Assembly (NCBI GenBank): GCA_028290285.1
Contig: JAQGKD010000005.1
Coordinates: 45,743 to 109,742 of the forward strand
Length of the DNA: 64,000 nucleotides
From: Hyphomicrobiales bacterium
GTDB lineage: Bacteria > Pseudomonadota > Alphaproteobacteria > Rhizobiales > Beijerinckiaceae
Reading direction: 5' to 3'
Shown: positions 9,009-19,017 of the stretch, one piece after another
Position numbering within the stretch: the stretch's first letter is position 1
Layout of the letters: each line of letters starts with the position of its first letter
Notes under the pieces: generated by a model
What the model saw: only the letters and a program-made list of their open reading frames with translations
Told to the model about the DNA's origin: nothing
The model's database searches: none
Position numbers and translations under genes: made by a program

Positions 9009-9938
9009 TCAGCGCTTCACGACGACGGCCCGCGACCTGAGCTCTGCATAGAGCTTGGCGGAGGCGATATCGAGACGCTTCGAGAGAAGTTCCTGCCGGA
9101 TATCCTCACCGGCAACGACGTCGTCACGCACATCGCGCTTGGCGCAAACGGCCACCATCTCGATCCCTGAAGGGCCACGCTGCGGAGGTGTCAGATGGCC
9201 GACGGGTGTTTTTTCCAGGATGTCGCGGAGGTCTGCGCCCAGCGAATTGCCGCTGCGACTGAACTGCTCCTTGACTGCGACGTCGGTCAGACCGCGCGCC
9301 AGAGCCAATCCACTCTGGCAATCCGTAAAGCGCATGCGCAATTGTTCGGCCTCGCGCGTCCGGGTCTGCAGCGCGGCGGGGGCAGCGCTGGCGGGCACGA
9401 TGAAAACGACCTCACGCATCGTGAATTCATTCGGCACGGCGGCCTTGCCGCCCTTCTTCTTCAACTCGGCGCGAACCTCCTGCTCGCTGACCTCGAGCGT
9501 CTTGTTCATGGCGCGGACATAGATCGCCCACCCGGCCTCGGCCTTGAAATAGTCGGTCCAATTGCTTTCCTGAATGCCGGCGCCCTGCACCTGCGAGGCG
9601 AGGGTCTGGGCCGGAACCTTGATCTCGGAAGCAACCCTCGCAATGGCGCCGCCCATTTCGGAATTGCCGGGCACGATTCCGTATTTCTTCACTTCGCTCA
9701 GCCGCAGCTTGTCGGAGGTCAGCGACTCCAGCGCCGCGTCGCGGGTGGCGGGCTTCTTGAGCACGCGCAGCAGCTTCATTCGCTGCTCGAGATCGTAGCT
9801 GGTGATGGGATTGTCGTTGATTGTGGCAACCAGCACCTGAGCGAGAGCGGGCGCGATCACGCCGCCCATCAGCAAGGACAGTGCAATCGTTCCCACTGGC
9901 AGGAACGAACGGCGCAGCTGTGCACGGGAAATCTGCAT
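9009..9938 (-). CDS. surA: SurA-like periplasmic chaperone / peptidylprolyl isomerase
   Basis: Likely helps outer-membrane proteins fold. It has 309 residues with a signal peptide (LPVGTIALSLLMGGVIAPALAQ, cleavage near ALA-Q), a SurA_N helical domain starting VATINDNPITSYDLEQRM, and a C-terminal part that fits a divergent parvulin-like domain (VVFIVPASAAP to VGHLTPPQRG). Parvulin active-site residues are weak, so isomerase activity is uncertain. It sits between lptD and pdxA-rsmA exactly as surA does in E. coli, and its stop is 1 base from the pdxA start. Confidence 0.85.
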   Translation of the reverse strand: MQISRAQLRRSFLPVGTIALSLLMGGVIAPALAQVLVATINDNPITSYDLEQRMKLLRVLKKPATRDAALESLTSDKLRLSEVKKYGIVPGNSEMGGAIARVASEIKVPAQTLASQVQGAGIQESNWTDYFKAEAGWAIYVRAMNKTLEVSEQEVRAELKKKGGKAAVPNEFTMREVVFIVPASAAPAALQTRTREAEQLRMRFTDCQSGLALARGLTDVAVKEQFSRSGNSLGADLRDILEKTPVGHLTPPQRGPSGIEMVAVCAKRDVRDDVVAGEDIRQELLSKRLDIASAKLYAELRSRAVVVKR

Positions 9939-9973
9939 GTGGTCTTTCTGTCGGCGATCGGCCCCTCGGGGCG

Positions 9974-12607
9974 TCAGTAGGTGCGGCCCAATCCGTCCTG
10001 AACCCGGACGTTTGCGAGGCTGGATGCGATCCGGGTGTCACCCAGGGTACGCAGCTGCAACTGCAGCAGCACCGTCTGGTTGCGCGTTGGCGAATTGCCG
10101 CCGACGCCATTCTGGTAGATCGACGTGTAGTTCACACTGAGTGTGGCGCACTCATCGGTGTAGCCGGCGCCCATTCCGAGACCCGCGAGGGAAAACAGGG
10201 GTGCCCCGTTGGTCTGCGTCGTATTGTACAGATGGCGCGACATATCGAAGATGACATTGCCCGTCACGTACCAGTTCTGGTCGAACTTGTACTTCGACGA
10301 GGCCGAAAGGCCTTCGCGCCGCTCGGCGAAGCCGAGCAGCGGCTGCGCTTCATAGCGCGCATATTGAAGCGAGGTTTCCAGCCCACCGAATCGCGCATTT
10401 GCCATCAGGTCGAGGCGGCGCAAATGGTAGTCCTGCGAGTCGAAACGCCCCTTGGCGATGAAGCTATAGTTGGTGTTCGGCGCGAACGCCGCGCGCGTGA
10501 CGAAGTCCGACGCCCTCGTGTCCAGACCCGAGCTCAGGCCGACGTTGGCAGCGTCCGGCGAGGCGAACGAATTGCGGCCGCCCAACTGGTACGACTGGCC
10601 GACGAGAGCGTTGAAATAGCCGCCCCCGTCGAAGCTCGCCGTATATTGAGCGCCGTAGTTGGTGCGCGTACCGCCCTCAAAGCGGTCGTAGCCGGAAAAC
10701 TTGTTCCACTCGAACAGGTTGGTGTCGTCGAACACCAGGCTCTGCGCGTCCTCGTTGACCAGGGAGCGATTGGTGGCCTCGTCCGGACGCACGATCACTT
10801 GTGCGATCGGCTCGATCACGTGAGTGACGGACCCGGTCCGGGCCATGAGCGGGTAGCGATATTCGAGACCCGTCCCGACGTTCGCCGTGCCGCGGAACGT
10901 GTCGGTCTGGGATCCGAGGAAGGCGACCTGGTCGGCATTGGTGATGATCGCGCCACCCACGTTGTAGGTGTTCGACTTGTTCAGCGAGAGCCAGGATCCG
11001 TTGATATGCGCGAAGGTGAACGGGGTCCACACCTGGCCTATCGGGTCGATGAACTGGCGCTTCCAGGATGCGTTGATCGTGGCGCGCGTGTAATCGCCGC
11101 CGATGCCGCGCAGCAGGCAATCGTGCCGCGTGTAGGTCGCGCAGATATCGAACAGGTGGTAGGTGGGATCGTAGAGCGCGTTCGGGATCGACTGATAGGC
11201 TGCCGCCATACGCGACAGGCTCGTCAGGTTGAAGTCGAGCTCGAACTGCCCGCCGATTCCCCAGCTTGATTCCGGCCTGAGGTCGAAGGTCTTGTTGTAG
11301 TCCCACACCGGCGCGACGAGAGGCTGCTGATCCTGCCGGTCGAAGGCCGAGAGGCCCTGGAAGTGGTATCCGCGCAGGTCGAAGAAGCCGCGATCGCCCT
11401 GTCCGCGCAAATAGACCTGCGAGGTCCGCTCGCGGAAATAATTGCTCGATAGGCTCTGCTGCGGCTGCTTGTAGTCCGTGCTGAACCACTTGTCGGTCAT
11501 GGCTGACACATCCCAGCCGAATTTCCATTTCTGGTTCAGGTAGAATTCGCCGTTGCTGTCAACCGAGCCACGGAAGCTGCGGCTGCCCGGCCCGTAGGGC
11601 GCGGCCGCGAACGCACCGGGGTCGGCCTGGAAAATGCCGGCCGCGCGGATCGTGTAGGAGCCGTTCACGAGGCGATGCCGGAATTCGGCTTCGCTCAAGA
11701 GACCCTGTCGACTAAGAAGAGTCGGGGTCATCGTCAGGTCCATGTTGGGAGCAATCGCCCAGAACAGCGGCACCGCGATACCGACGCCCAGGGAGTCCTT
11801 GATGACGTAGTGCGGCGCGAGCATGCCACTCTTGCGCTTCACGCTCGGGTCCGGCGACGAGAAATAGGGCAGGTAGGCAATAGGCAGGCCAAAGAGCTCG
11901 AACGTCGCGTCTTCGTAATAAATGGTCTGCTCGGAATTCTGGTGGATGATGCGCTTGGCGCGCACCTGCCAGAGCGGCGGGCGGGTCGCATCGCTCTTGC
12001 AGGCCTCGCAGGCCGTGTAGGTGCCCTTCTCGAGAACCGTCGCTTCGCCGCCGATTCGCTCGGCGCGCGCGGCCGTCATATGCGTCTGTTCGGCGGTATC
12101 GGCCTTCAGGCTGTCGATAAACCCGGTCTTGAAATCGTCGGTGAGTTCGAACTTGTCCGCATAAGCGACCGTGCCATCCTGCTCGGTCAGCCGCGCATGG
12201 CCCTCGGCATAGACGCGGCTGTTGTTGCGATCGTAGGTGACCCTGTCTGCTTCGAGGACGCGCCCCTGATAATAGAGCTGCACATTGCCCTGTGCGCCGA
12301 CGGAATTGGCCTTGCTGTTGTAGACCAGCTCCTTCGCCTGGACGAGAAGGCGGTCCTTGCCGTTCTGGGGTGCACGCTGCGAGAGGCGCTCGGCCATGGT
12401 CTGCGCGCTAGCGGGTGCTGACATGAGCAAGCTGCCGCCGGCGACGCTGCCTGCGCAAAGGACAGCGACGAGGGTGGCTGCGGATGCAGCGCGCAAATGC
12501 ATGACGGCACGACGGATGCGGATCATCGCACCGCGCACATGCGCCTTGTCATTCACGGGCTCCGAAATGAGCATCGGGCTCACCACGGGGCTAAAACGCC
12601 GCCCCAT
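9974..12607 (-). CDS. lptD: LPS-assembly protein LptD
   Basis: Outer-membrane barrel that inserts lipopolysaccharide into the outer leaflet. The 877-residue protein begins at the ATG that overlaps the lptG stop (TGATG). A signal sequence (AASAATLVAVLCAGSVAGG ... ASAQ) is preceded by an unusually long N-terminus of about 40 residues; the ATG at the MHLRAAS position is an alternative start. An OstA/LptA-like domain follows (residues about 75-290, with YNSKANSVGAQGNVQLYY and ARLTEQDGTVAYADKFEL), then the C-terminal beta-barrel (from about 300) ending in Tyr. It is downstream of lptF and lptG, so the export and insertion components are made together. Confidence 0.95.
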   Translation of the reverse strand: MGRRFSPVVSPMLISEPVNDKAHVRGAMIRIRRAVMHLRAASAATLVAVLCAGSVAGGSLLMSAPASAQTMAERLSQRAPQNGKDRLLVQAKELVYNSKANSVGAQGNVQLYYQGRVLEADRVTYDRNNSRVYAEGHARLTEQDGTVAYADKFELTDDFKTGFIDSLKADTAEQTHMTAARAERIGGEATVLEKGTYTACEACKSDATRPPLWQVRAKRIIHQNSEQTIYYEDATFELFGLPIAYLPYFSSPDPSVKRKSGMLAPHYVIKDSLGVGIAVPLFWAIAPNMDLTMTPTLLSRQGLLSEAEFRHRLVNGSYTIRAAGIFQADPGAFAAAPYGPGSRSFRGSVDSNGEFYLNQKWKFGWDVSAMTDKWFSTDYKQPQQSLSSNYFRERTSQVYLRGQGDRGFFDLRGYHFQGLSAFDRQDQQPLVAPVWDYNKTFDLRPESSWGIGGQFELDFNLTSLSRMAAAYQSIPNALYDPTYHLFDICATYTRHDCLLRGIGGDYTRATINASWKRQFIDPIGQVWTPFTFAHINGSWLSLNKSNTYNVGGAIITNADQVAFLGSQTDTFRGTANVGTGLEYRYPLMARTGSVTHVIEPIAQVIVRPDEATNRSLVNEDAQSLVFDDTNLFEWNKFSGYDRFEGGTRTNYGAQYTASFDGGGYFNALVGQSYQLGGRNSFASPDAANVGLSSGLDTRASDFVTRAAFAPNTNYSFIAKGRFDSQDYHLRRLDLMANARFGGLETSLQYARYEAQPLLGFAERREGLSASSKYKFDQNWYVTGNVIFDMSRHLYNTTQTNGAPLFSLAGLGMGAGYTDECATLSVNYTSIYQNGVGGNSPTRNQTVLLQLQLRTLGDTRIASSLANVRVQDGLGRTY

Positions 12608-13692
12608 CAACCGTCCTCCTGATGCAAAAGAACCAACGCACCGAGCATGCTTCCCACGAGAGCTGGCGACCACGCCGCGACCGGGGCGCTCAGGAGGCCC
12701 GCTCCGCCCAAATCTGACACGACCTTCGTGGCAACATAAAGCACGAAGCCCGCGCCCACGCCACCCGAAACCATTTTCGAGATTCCACCAAACCTGAAAA
12801 ATCTTAAGGAAAAAGCCGCCGCAATGAGAACCATTGCCACCAATAGCAAGGGTCTAGCTAGAAGTGCTTGAAATCGCAGGCGGTACGCCGTTGCGTCGAG
12901 GCCGGCTGCTTCCGTTCTGCGGCTGAGATCCAGCAGGCTCCAGAAGGGAACGGCGTCGGGCGAGACGAAGGACTGCGTGACCTGTTCAGGCGTCAAATTT
13001 GTGGACAACAAATAGTGTGGGTTCGGGCGCGGTTCGTGGTCTGCCGTGAAGATGCGCGCGTCGTCCAGCGTCCAGAAACCGGGCGCGAGAGTGGCCGTGG
13101 CGGCCTCGATTCGCTCCTTGAAGCGTCCATCTAGATCGTAGACGAAGGCTGTCACGCTCCCCAGTTGCGTGCCCTTGGCGCTCGATTGCTCGGCGCGGAT
13201 GATGGCCTGCCCATCGACGCTGCGCTGTCTGATCCAGAGGCCGGGGTCTGAACCCGACCGGCCCGCCTGTCCAAACCACTTGGTCTCGATGAGATCCGCC
13301 CGCTGCTTCAGATGGGCCGAGACCGGATTGTAGACAGTGATCGAGAAGATCCCCAGCAGCAGGACGATCATCACCGGAGGGGCAAGGAACTGCCAGACGG
13401 ACACGCCGGCGGCGCGGGCCACGACCAGTTCGAGCTTCCGGGTCAGTCCCAGAAACGCGACCATCGCGCCGCCGAGCGTAGCGAAGGGCAGGACCTGCTC
13501 GGATACGGAGGGAACGCGCATCAGCGTGAGGAGGGCGACATAGGCCGTTGTCACGCCGGGGATGTCGCCCGAGCGTCGCAGCATTTCGACGAAATCGATC
13601 AGGTAGATGAGCAGGAAGATGGTGCCGAAGACAGCAAGGATCGTCTTGGTGAAGCGTAGCGACAGATAGCGGCCGAGCGTGGGTCCGATCAT
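12607..13692 (-). CDS. lptG: LPS export ABC transporter permease LptG
   Basis: Inner-membrane half of the LptB2FG extractor, which lifts LPS out of the inner membrane. The 361-residue protein starts MIGPTLGRYLSLRFTKTIL; the open frame extends to 13785 but overlaps lptF. There are six membrane segments with a large periplasmic domain between the third and fourth (roughly 95-270), typical of YjgP/YjgQ proteins. The start overlaps the lptF stop (ATGA) and the stop overlaps the lptD start, so the three are translationally coupled. Confidence 0.94.
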   Translation of the reverse strand: MIGPTLGRYLSLRFTKTILAVFGTIFLLIYLIDFVEMLRRSGDIPGVTTAYVALLTLMRVPSVSEQVLPFATLGGAMVAFLGLTRKLELVVARAAGVSVWQFLAPPVMIVLLLGIFSITVYNPVSAHLKQRADLIETKWFGQAGRSGSDPGLWIRQRSVDGQAIIRAEQSSAKGTQLGSVTAFVYDLDGRFKERIEAATATLAPGFWTLDDARIFTADHEPRPNPHYLLSTNLTPEQVTQSFVSPDAVPFWSLLDLSRRTEAAGLDATAYRLRFQALLARPLLLVAMVLIAAAFSLRFFRFGGISKMVSGGVGAGFVLYVATKVVSDLGGAGLLSAPVAAWSPALVGSMLGALVLLHQEDG

Positions 13693-14840
13693 GCGCGCCG
13701 CCCTCCCGCGGTCGCGAGCGCTGGGATGAGCGCCTGGAGCCGGAGCAGCAGCGCGCGCCTGTCGGGACCGAAGGCGTAAAAACAAGCCAGCAGCAATCCG
13801 GCCAGGGGCGCGCCATAGGCGAGAAACAGGGCGGCTTGAAACTTTACCAGAAGCGCAGAAGCGCCAAAGCCCGCGACGCGAAGCACAAGCACGATGAGGA
13901 TTGCGACGGCAACCGACGCGCCGCGACCCTGGCGGGTGGTCTTCGGTTGGGCGAGCGCGGCGAAAGCCACCATGCCGAAGACAATCGCATAGAGCGGATT
14001 GACGAAGCGGTCGTGCAACTCCTGCCGGAAGCGGCCCTCGTTGTTCTTCACATATTCGTCCGCCGGGTCGCGGTTGATGAGATCCCAGGTCGAACGCTCG
14101 CGCGGGCGCAGGGGTGCGCCGTCGGCATCGTGCGCAAATTGTGCGAGATCGATGGCATAGCGCTCGAAGACAACGATGGCCGGATCGCGGCTGTCGCTGG
14201 ACTGGCGTTGGACGCTGCCCTTCTCGAGGACGAGGTAATTCTGCGCTCCCGATTCGATTGTTCGCCCCGCCTCCGCGATGTAGGTCGAGATATGAGCGGG
14301 GTCGCGGCGATCCTGGATGAACAGGCCGAAGAGGCCGCCATTGGCGCCTTTCTCGCGATAGTGAAAGATGAAGCCCTTATCGAGCGTCACGAATTGGCCC
14401 TCGCGCACGACGCGAGTGAGCATGTCCGCGCGGATTTTCGTGAACAGGCTGGTGATTTCGAGGAAGCTCGCCGGCATCGCCCAGAGCGACGTGCCTGCGA
14501 CCAGGAGGGTCGCCAGGACTGTCAGCACCGCGAATGGCCGCAGAAGCTTGGAAGGCGACATCCCTGACGCGCTCATCACGATGAGTTCACTGTCGCTGTT
14601 GAGCTTGTTGAGTGTGTAGATCACGGCAATGAACAGGGCTATCGGCGCGATCACCATGACGAGCGAGGGAATCGTCAGGCCGGTGACAGCCAGGAAGATG
14701 AGCAGCGTCTGACCCTTGGTTGCCAGAAGATCGACCTGCCGCAGCGCCTGGGTCAGCCAGACAATCCCCGTCAACAGGCCAAGCGCAGCCAGAAAAGCCA
14801 CCAGCGACGTCCGGAATATGTAGCCTTCGACGATGGACAT
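13689..14840 (-). CDS. lptF: LPS export ABC transporter permease LptF
   Basis: Partner of LptG in LPS extraction. It has 383 residues, starting MSIVEGYIFRTSLVAFL at 14840. The YjgP/YjgQ architecture is clear: N-terminal membrane helices, the conserved segment LTIPSLVMVIAPIALF, the periplasmic jellyroll domain (about 120-270) and a C-terminal group of helices. The open frame upstream to 15008 is rejected because it is polar and not family-like. It is the first gene of the minus-strand block, so the promoter should lie in 14841-15253. Confidence 0.93.
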   Translation of the reverse strand: MSIVEGYIFRTSLVAFLAALGLLTGIVWLTQALRQVDLLATKGQTLLIFLAVTGLTIPSLVMVIAPIALFIAVIYTLNKLNSDSELIVMSASGMSPSKLLRPFAVLTVLATLLVAGTSLWAMPASFLEITSLFTKIRADMLTRVVREGQFVTLDKGFIFHYREKGANGGLFGLFIQDRRDPAHISTYIAEAGRTIESGAQNYLVLEKGSVQRQSSDSRDPAIVVFERYAIDLAQFAHDADGAPLRPRERSTWDLINRDPADEYVKNNEGRFRQELHDRFVNPLYAIVFGMVAFAALAQPKTTRQGRGASVAVAILIVLVLRVAGFGASALLVKFQAALFLAYGAPLAGLLLACFYAFGPDRRALLLRLQALIPALATAGGRRA

Positions 14841-15253
14841 CACGTGAGCCGGTTTGCAGACTTCAGAAAAATTAACCGGAACGCTTGCGACCGGAACGCT
14901 TGCAATCGACACTCTGGACGAAGCACGCGGAGCCGTGAACACCGACTCGCACCCGCAATCCTCATGGTCGTGACCCCGATGGCTAAACATTCCGCCCGGA
15001 CCTAGCAAGCGCCGGTCGCGGCTTCCGTTGCGGCCTCGTCATGAAGCTGCGCGACCGTGGCTCAAGCGACACTCTCGCGGCGGCTCGCGGCGTTTTGAGG
15101 GCGGGAGAGAGACGGAAAATTCACGGGGATTGTTCGGGAGGGCGGATGGCGCTTGCAAAGGGCGTCTTGCGCATGGCACTTCGGGTCCACATGATGCGGA
15201 CGCGGAAGGCCTGAGGCAGGGACCCGCGGAAGCCGATCCAGCGTGAGGACCTT
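14841..15253. other. 413-base divergent intergenic region between lptF and pepA
   Basis: This is the longest gene-free stretch in the window. It must hold the promoters of the minus-strand lptF operon and of plus-strand pepA. The only distinct structure seen is a 15-base tandem repeat at 14876-14905. Small open frames here (for example 15028-15246 on the plus strand) are Arg/Gly-rich with no ribosome site and look like chance frames. No RNA gene was recognised. Confidence 0.6.
14876..14905. repeat. 15-base tandem direct repeat upstream of lptF
   Basis: CCGGAACGCTTGCGA is followed directly by CCGGAACGCTTGCAA, 14 of 15 bases identical. The pair lies 36-65 bases upstream of the lptF start codon, within the range of promoter or 5' leader elements. 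Confidence 0.6.
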
Positions 15254-16795
15254 ATGGCCGAACCCGTGCAAATCGAATTCGTCGCTCTGAAGGATGCCGC
15301 TCCGACGTCGAAGGGCAAGTCCGGCAAGGGCGGCGGGACGCTGGTCGTGCTCGCGGGCGCCGATCTCGCCATGTCCGAGGTGACGCGCAGCATTCTTGGC
15401 GACGCGGTGGAACTCGTCACGCGCGCGGCCGGGACGGCGAAGTTCAAGGGACGCAGCGGATCGGTGCTCGACCTGATCGCCCCGACGGGATTGCCGGTGG
15501 ACCGGCTGCTCGTCCTGGGCACGGCGAAGAAGCCGGGCAAGGACGCTCCCGCCGCGCCCGATTACGTTTCGCTCGGCGGAGCCATCATGGGCAAGCTGGA
15601 CGGAGTCGCGCGTGCGACTGTCGTTTTCGACCTGCCGGAAACGCCGGAGGCTCCCGAACAGGCGGCGGCTGACGCCTCGCTGGGCATGCGCCTTCGCGCC
15701 TACAAGTTCGATCTCTACAAGACAAAGAAGAAGGACGACGACGAGAAGAGCGATGTCGCGTCGCGCGTGGCCATCGCGGTCCAGGATCCGTCTGCCGCCA
15801 AGCGCGAGGCGCGCAGCCGTGAGGCTGTGGCCGATGGCGTGAATTTCGCCCGCACGCTTGTCAACGAACCGCCGAATGTTCTTTATCCAGCCGCTTTCGC
15901 CGACCGCGTCAAGGAACTCGAAAAGCTTGGCGTCGAGGTCGAGATTCTCGACGAGAAGGCCCTGCACAAACTCGGCATGCGCGCTTTGCTGGGCGTGGGG
16001 CAGGGCTCCGAATTCGAGAGCCGCGTGGCGATCATGCGCTGGAACGGCGCCAAGAATGCCAAGACGAAGCCGATTGCCTTCGTCGGCAAGGGTGTGTGCT
16101 TCGACACCGGCGGCATCTCGATCAAGCCCGCTGCCGGCATGGAAGACATGAAGGGAGACATGGCAGGCGCGGCCTGCGTCGTCGGCCTGATGCATGCGTT
16201 GGCCGCCCGCAAGGCGAAGGTGAACGCGATAGGCGCGATCGGCATTGTCGAGAACATGCCTGACGGCAAGGCGCAGCGGCCCGGCGACATCGTCAAGGCG
16301 ATGTCCGGGCAGACCATCGAGATCATCAACACCGACGCGGAAGGCCGCCTCGTCCTCGCCGACGTGCTCTGGTACGTGCAGGACAAGTACAAGCCGCAGT
16401 TCATGATCGATCTGGCGACACTCACCGGCGCAATCCTGGTCGCGCTGGGCTCCGAATACGCTGGACTATTCTCCAACGACGACGAGTTGAGCACGCGCCT
16501 GACGGATGTCGGCGCGGCGACCGGCGAGAAGGTCTGGCGCATGCCCCTGGGCGCCGCCTACGACAAGCTGCTGGACTCGAAATTTGCCGACATGAAACAT
16601 GTCGGCGGGCGCCATGCGGGGTCCATCACGGCGGCACAGTTCCTGCAGCGCTTCGTCAACGATGTGCCGTGGGCGCATCTCGATATCGCGGGCACCGGGA
16701 TGGCCTCCCCGACAACCGACATCAACCAGAGCTGGGGATCGGGCTGGGGCGTTCGTCTGCTCGACCGCCTTGTCTCCGATCATTACGAAGGCTGA
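15254..16795 (+). CDS. pepA: leucyl aminopeptidase (M17)
   Basis: Two-metal cytosolic aminopeptidase that releases N-terminal residues; PepA homologues can also bind DNA. It has 513 residues. The N-terminal macro-like domain occupies about 1-170 and the catalytic domain the rest, with [15 protein letters not shown] (lysine and aspartate metal ligands), [10 protein letters not shown] and the family signature [12 protein letters not shown]. Length is normal. A GTGAGGACCTT ribosome site precedes the ATG. It is divergent from lptF and leads a short plus-strand run with a secreted protein and holC. Confidence 0.95.
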   Translation: MAEPVQIEFVALKDAAPTSKGKSGKGGGTLVVLAGADLAMSEVTRSILGDAVELVTRAAGTAKFKGRSGSVLDLIAPTGLPVDRLLVLGTAKKPGKDAPAAPDYVSLGGAIMGKLDGVARATVVFDLPETPEAPEQAAADASLGMRLRAYKFDLYKTKKKDDDEKSDVASRVAIAVQDPSAAKREARSREAVADGVNFARTLVNEPPNVLYPAAFADRVKELEKLGVEVEILDEKALHKLGMRALLGVGQGSEFESRVAIMRWNGAKNAKTKPIAFVGKGVCFDTGGISIKPAAGMEDMKGDMAGAACVVGLMHALAARKAKVNAIGAIGIVENMPDGKAQRPGDIVKAMSGQTIEIINTDAEGRLVLADVLWYVQDKYKPQFMIDLATLTGAILVALGSEYAGLFSNDDELSTRLTDVGAATGEKVWRMPLGAAYDKLLDSKFADMKHVGGRHAGSITAAQFLQRFVNDVPWAHLDIAGTGMASPTTDINQSWGSGWGVRLLDRLVSDHYEG

Positions 16796-16806
16796 CGGAG
16801 AGGCTC

Positions 16807-17358
16807 GTGACACGTCTGCTCGCACCGCGACGCTGCCGGATCGGCATCGCGCTTTTGGCCGGTCTTCTCGCAGTCGCGGGAAACGGTTCCGCACGCGCGG
16901 CGTCCGGCTGCAGCGCATTTCAGACGAATTTCGTCAAGGAAGTACCTGATGTCGGCGCCAGCTTCGTGCGTCCGCTCGTCGTTTCGCGCTCCGGCCAGTC
17001 CGGCGAGTTCTTCGATCTCGTCACGAACTCCCGGATCGACGGCTTGCTCCAGTGCAACGGCGAGAAGTTGCTGCGCTTCGAGGTGAAGATCGCCATGCCT
17101 GCCGATGCGCCGGCGCTCGCCCGCTTCGACAGCGTGCTGCACGCAGCCTTGCGCGCAGCGCTCGGCTGGCCCGCCACGCGCGCGGCCGCCGCCGTCCGCA
17201 CCATGAGCCACGAGGCCGCCGATTATCTGCGCGCCTCCGACCAGCGCGGGGATGTCGTCGTGGCCGGCAAGACCGAGTATCACGAGGGCGGTTCGGATCT
17301 GGGCATGATCTGGACCAGCAGCGAGCGCACGCTCGTCATCGTCGGCAGCGGCGGCTGA
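16807..17358 (+). CDS. secreted protein of unknown function
   Basis: 183 residues from a GTG start at 16807, chosen because GGAGAGG lies just upstream and the sequence then reads as a signal peptide (CRIGIALLAGLLAVAGNGSARA, cleavage near residue 30). The mature part has two cysteines early on (SGCSAF and GLLQCNGE) and ends GMIWTSSERTLVIVGSGG. No domain is recognised. It is 11 bases after pepA and 4 bases before holC, so it is probably in the same transcript. Confidence 0.7.
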   Translation: MTRLLAPRRCRIGIALLAGLLAVAGNGSARAASGCSAFQTNFVKEVPDVGASFVRPLVVSRSGQSGEFFDLVTNSRIDGLLQCNGEKLLRFEVKIAMPADAPALARFDSVLHAALRAALGWPATRAAAAVRTMSHEAADYLRASDQRGDVVVAGKTEYHEGGSDLGMIWTSSERTLVIVGSGG

Positions 17359-17362
17359 CGAT

Positions 17363-17842
17363 ATGAGCGAAACTCCTCCTGTCGAGATTTCCTTCTATCA
17401 TCTGCAGATGCAGCCGCTCGAGCGCGTGCTGCCCGTGCTTCTCGAGCGCTCGGTGGCACGCGGCTGGAATGTCGTGCTCCAGACCGTGACGGAAGAACGC
17501 TGCGTCGCGCTCAACGAAGCCTTGTGGACCTTCTCGGACGAAAGCTTCCTGCCGCACGGCATGGCGCGCGACGGGGATCCGGAATTTCAGCCGATCTACC
17601 TCACGAACGGGCTCGAAAACCCCAACGGTGCGCAGATCCGCTTCTTCGTCGAAGGCGCGGAGATCGCACCCGTCCTCGCGGATGCCGCGGGCGTCTACGA
17701 GCGCCTCGTCCTCATGTTCGACGGCAATAACGAGGCCGAACTCACGCTGGCCCGCGCGCAATGGAAAGCCCTGAAGGGGCAGGGCGCGGCGCTGTCTTAC
17801 TTCCAGCAGACCGACGAGGGCCGTTGGGAAAAGAAGGCGTGA
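17363..17842 (+). CDS. holC: DNA polymerase III subunit chi HolC
   Basis: Accessory clamp-loader subunit that links the replicase to single-strand-binding protein. It has 159 residues; the HolC pattern is seen in FYHLQMQPLERVLPVLLER, the WTFSDESFLPHG segment and the C-terminal VYERLVLMFDGNNEAELTLAR. Association with pepA is conserved in proteobacteria, supporting the call. The stop overlaps the next gene's GTG start (GTGA). Confidence 0.92.
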   Translation: MSETPPVEISFYHLQMQPLERVLPVLLERSVARGWNVVLQTVTEERCVALNEALWTFSDESFLPHGMARDGDPEFQPIYLTNGLENPNGAQIRFFVEGAEIAPVLADAAGVYERLVLMFDGNNEAELTLARAQWKALKGQGAALSYFQQTDEGRWEKKA

Positions 17843-19017
17843 CATCCAACTCCGATGAAGTGGCGCGTGCCGCCGGCTTCATCGACGCTCGGGGACGCCG
17901 GGAGTTCATCCGGTTTGGAATCGCCGGGCTTCTCGCATCCCTTCTCAACGCGCATATGGCGCTGCTCTCCATTGTCTTCGCGCGCGCCGGTCATAGCCTG
18001 CATACAATCGGCCTGCTGCTGTCGCTGTTCGCAGTGCCCGTCCTCGTCATGACGGTGGTGGCCGGGCCGGTGTCGTCGCGCCTCGGTGCGCTCTGGACGG
18101 CGCGCCTGGCCATCGTGCTCATGATCCTCGGTTTCGGAAGCCTCGCGCTCACGAGCGACAGTTTCGGGCTCGCCCTCCTGTCGCGCCTCGTGCACGGCCT
18201 CGGCTTCGGGCTCTATCTCCCGGCACTCATGACCTATGGTCAGAGTCGCCTCAATCAGGTGCGATTTCTGGGCCTCGTGATCACCTTCTCGTCGCTCATT
18301 CCGTTTTCCTATGCGCTCGGCCCGGCGATGGGCGAGTTCGTCCTGGAGCGCTATGGCGTCACGACATTCTTCCTCGCGGCTCTCGCTCCCGCGCTGGCTG
18401 GGCTCGCGCTCACGATAGGTCTGCGCCCGCTCCGCAAGCCAAAGTCGCAGGGGCTCGATTTTTCCGCCGCCCTCCGGCGCACTTTCGCACTTCCGCTCTG
18501 CGCCCTTTTCGCAGGCGGATTGCTGCATGGATACAGCCTGGCGTTCCTGCCGCCCGATCTTCAGTTGCGCGGCGTGGCGCTGGCAATCTTCTTCATCCCT
18601 TCGACCATCGCGACGGCGCTCAGCCGCGTCGGAGGTTCGGTCCTGCATCGGCTCCACCCGCGCGTGCTTGTCGCAGGCGGGCTGTCCTTGATGGGGTTCG
18701 GATTGGTCCTGCTCGCGGTGGCAGGGGCCTTGATTCCCGTGGTCATTGTCGGCGCGGTCGCCTTTGGACTGGGATCCAGCGTGCTCTATCCCGTGGTCTC
18801 GGCCTGGATCAGCCAGGGGCTCGATCCGGCCCGTCGTGCGGGCCCGCAGGCGGTCATCACGGCGATCTTCTACGCAGGCCTCTACGGCATGCCTTTTCCG
18901 CTCTCGTTCGTGGTCGCCTCGGGCGGCTACCGGATGACGGAAATCCTGCTCGCCGCGATCGGCCTGCTGCTGGCGGCACTCGTCGCGGCAAGCCACGTCA
19001 TGCGGGCGGCGCGTTAA
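17839..19017 (+). CDS. MFS transporter
   Basis: 392-residue integral membrane protein of the major facilitator superfamily with about twelve hydrophobic segments. The start is GTG at 17839, overlapping the holC stop; the frame is open further upstream but inside holC. The segment GPVSSRLGALWTARLAIV resembles the conserved MFS loop after helix 2, and GHSLHTIGLLLSLFAVPVLV the helix before it. Substrate cannot be told. The last 4 bases overlap the convergent ubiX gene. Confidence 0.8.
   Translation: MTSNSDEVARAAGFIDARGRREFIRFGIAGLLASLLNAHMALLSIVFARAGHSLHTIGLLLSLFAVPVLVMTVVAGPVSSRLGALWTARLAIVLMILGFGSLALTSDSFGLALLSRLVHGLGFGLYLPALMTYGQSRLNQVRFLGLVITFSSLIPFSYALGPAMGEFVLERYGVTTFFLAALAPALAGLALTIGLRPLRKPKSQGLDFSAALRRTFALPLCALFAGGLLHGYSLAFLPPDLQLRGVALAIFFIPSTIATALSRVGGSVLHRLHPRVLVAGGLSLMGFGLVLLAVAGALIPVVIVGAVAFGLGSSVLYPVVSAWISQGLDPARRAGPQAVITAIFYAGLYGMPFPLSFVVASGGYRMTEILLAAIGLLLAALVAASHVMRAAR

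Noticed and set aside
9821..11269. 482-codon plus-strand frame opposite surA/lptD
   Set aside because: No domain, skewed composition, and it overlaps conserved lptD barrel sequence.
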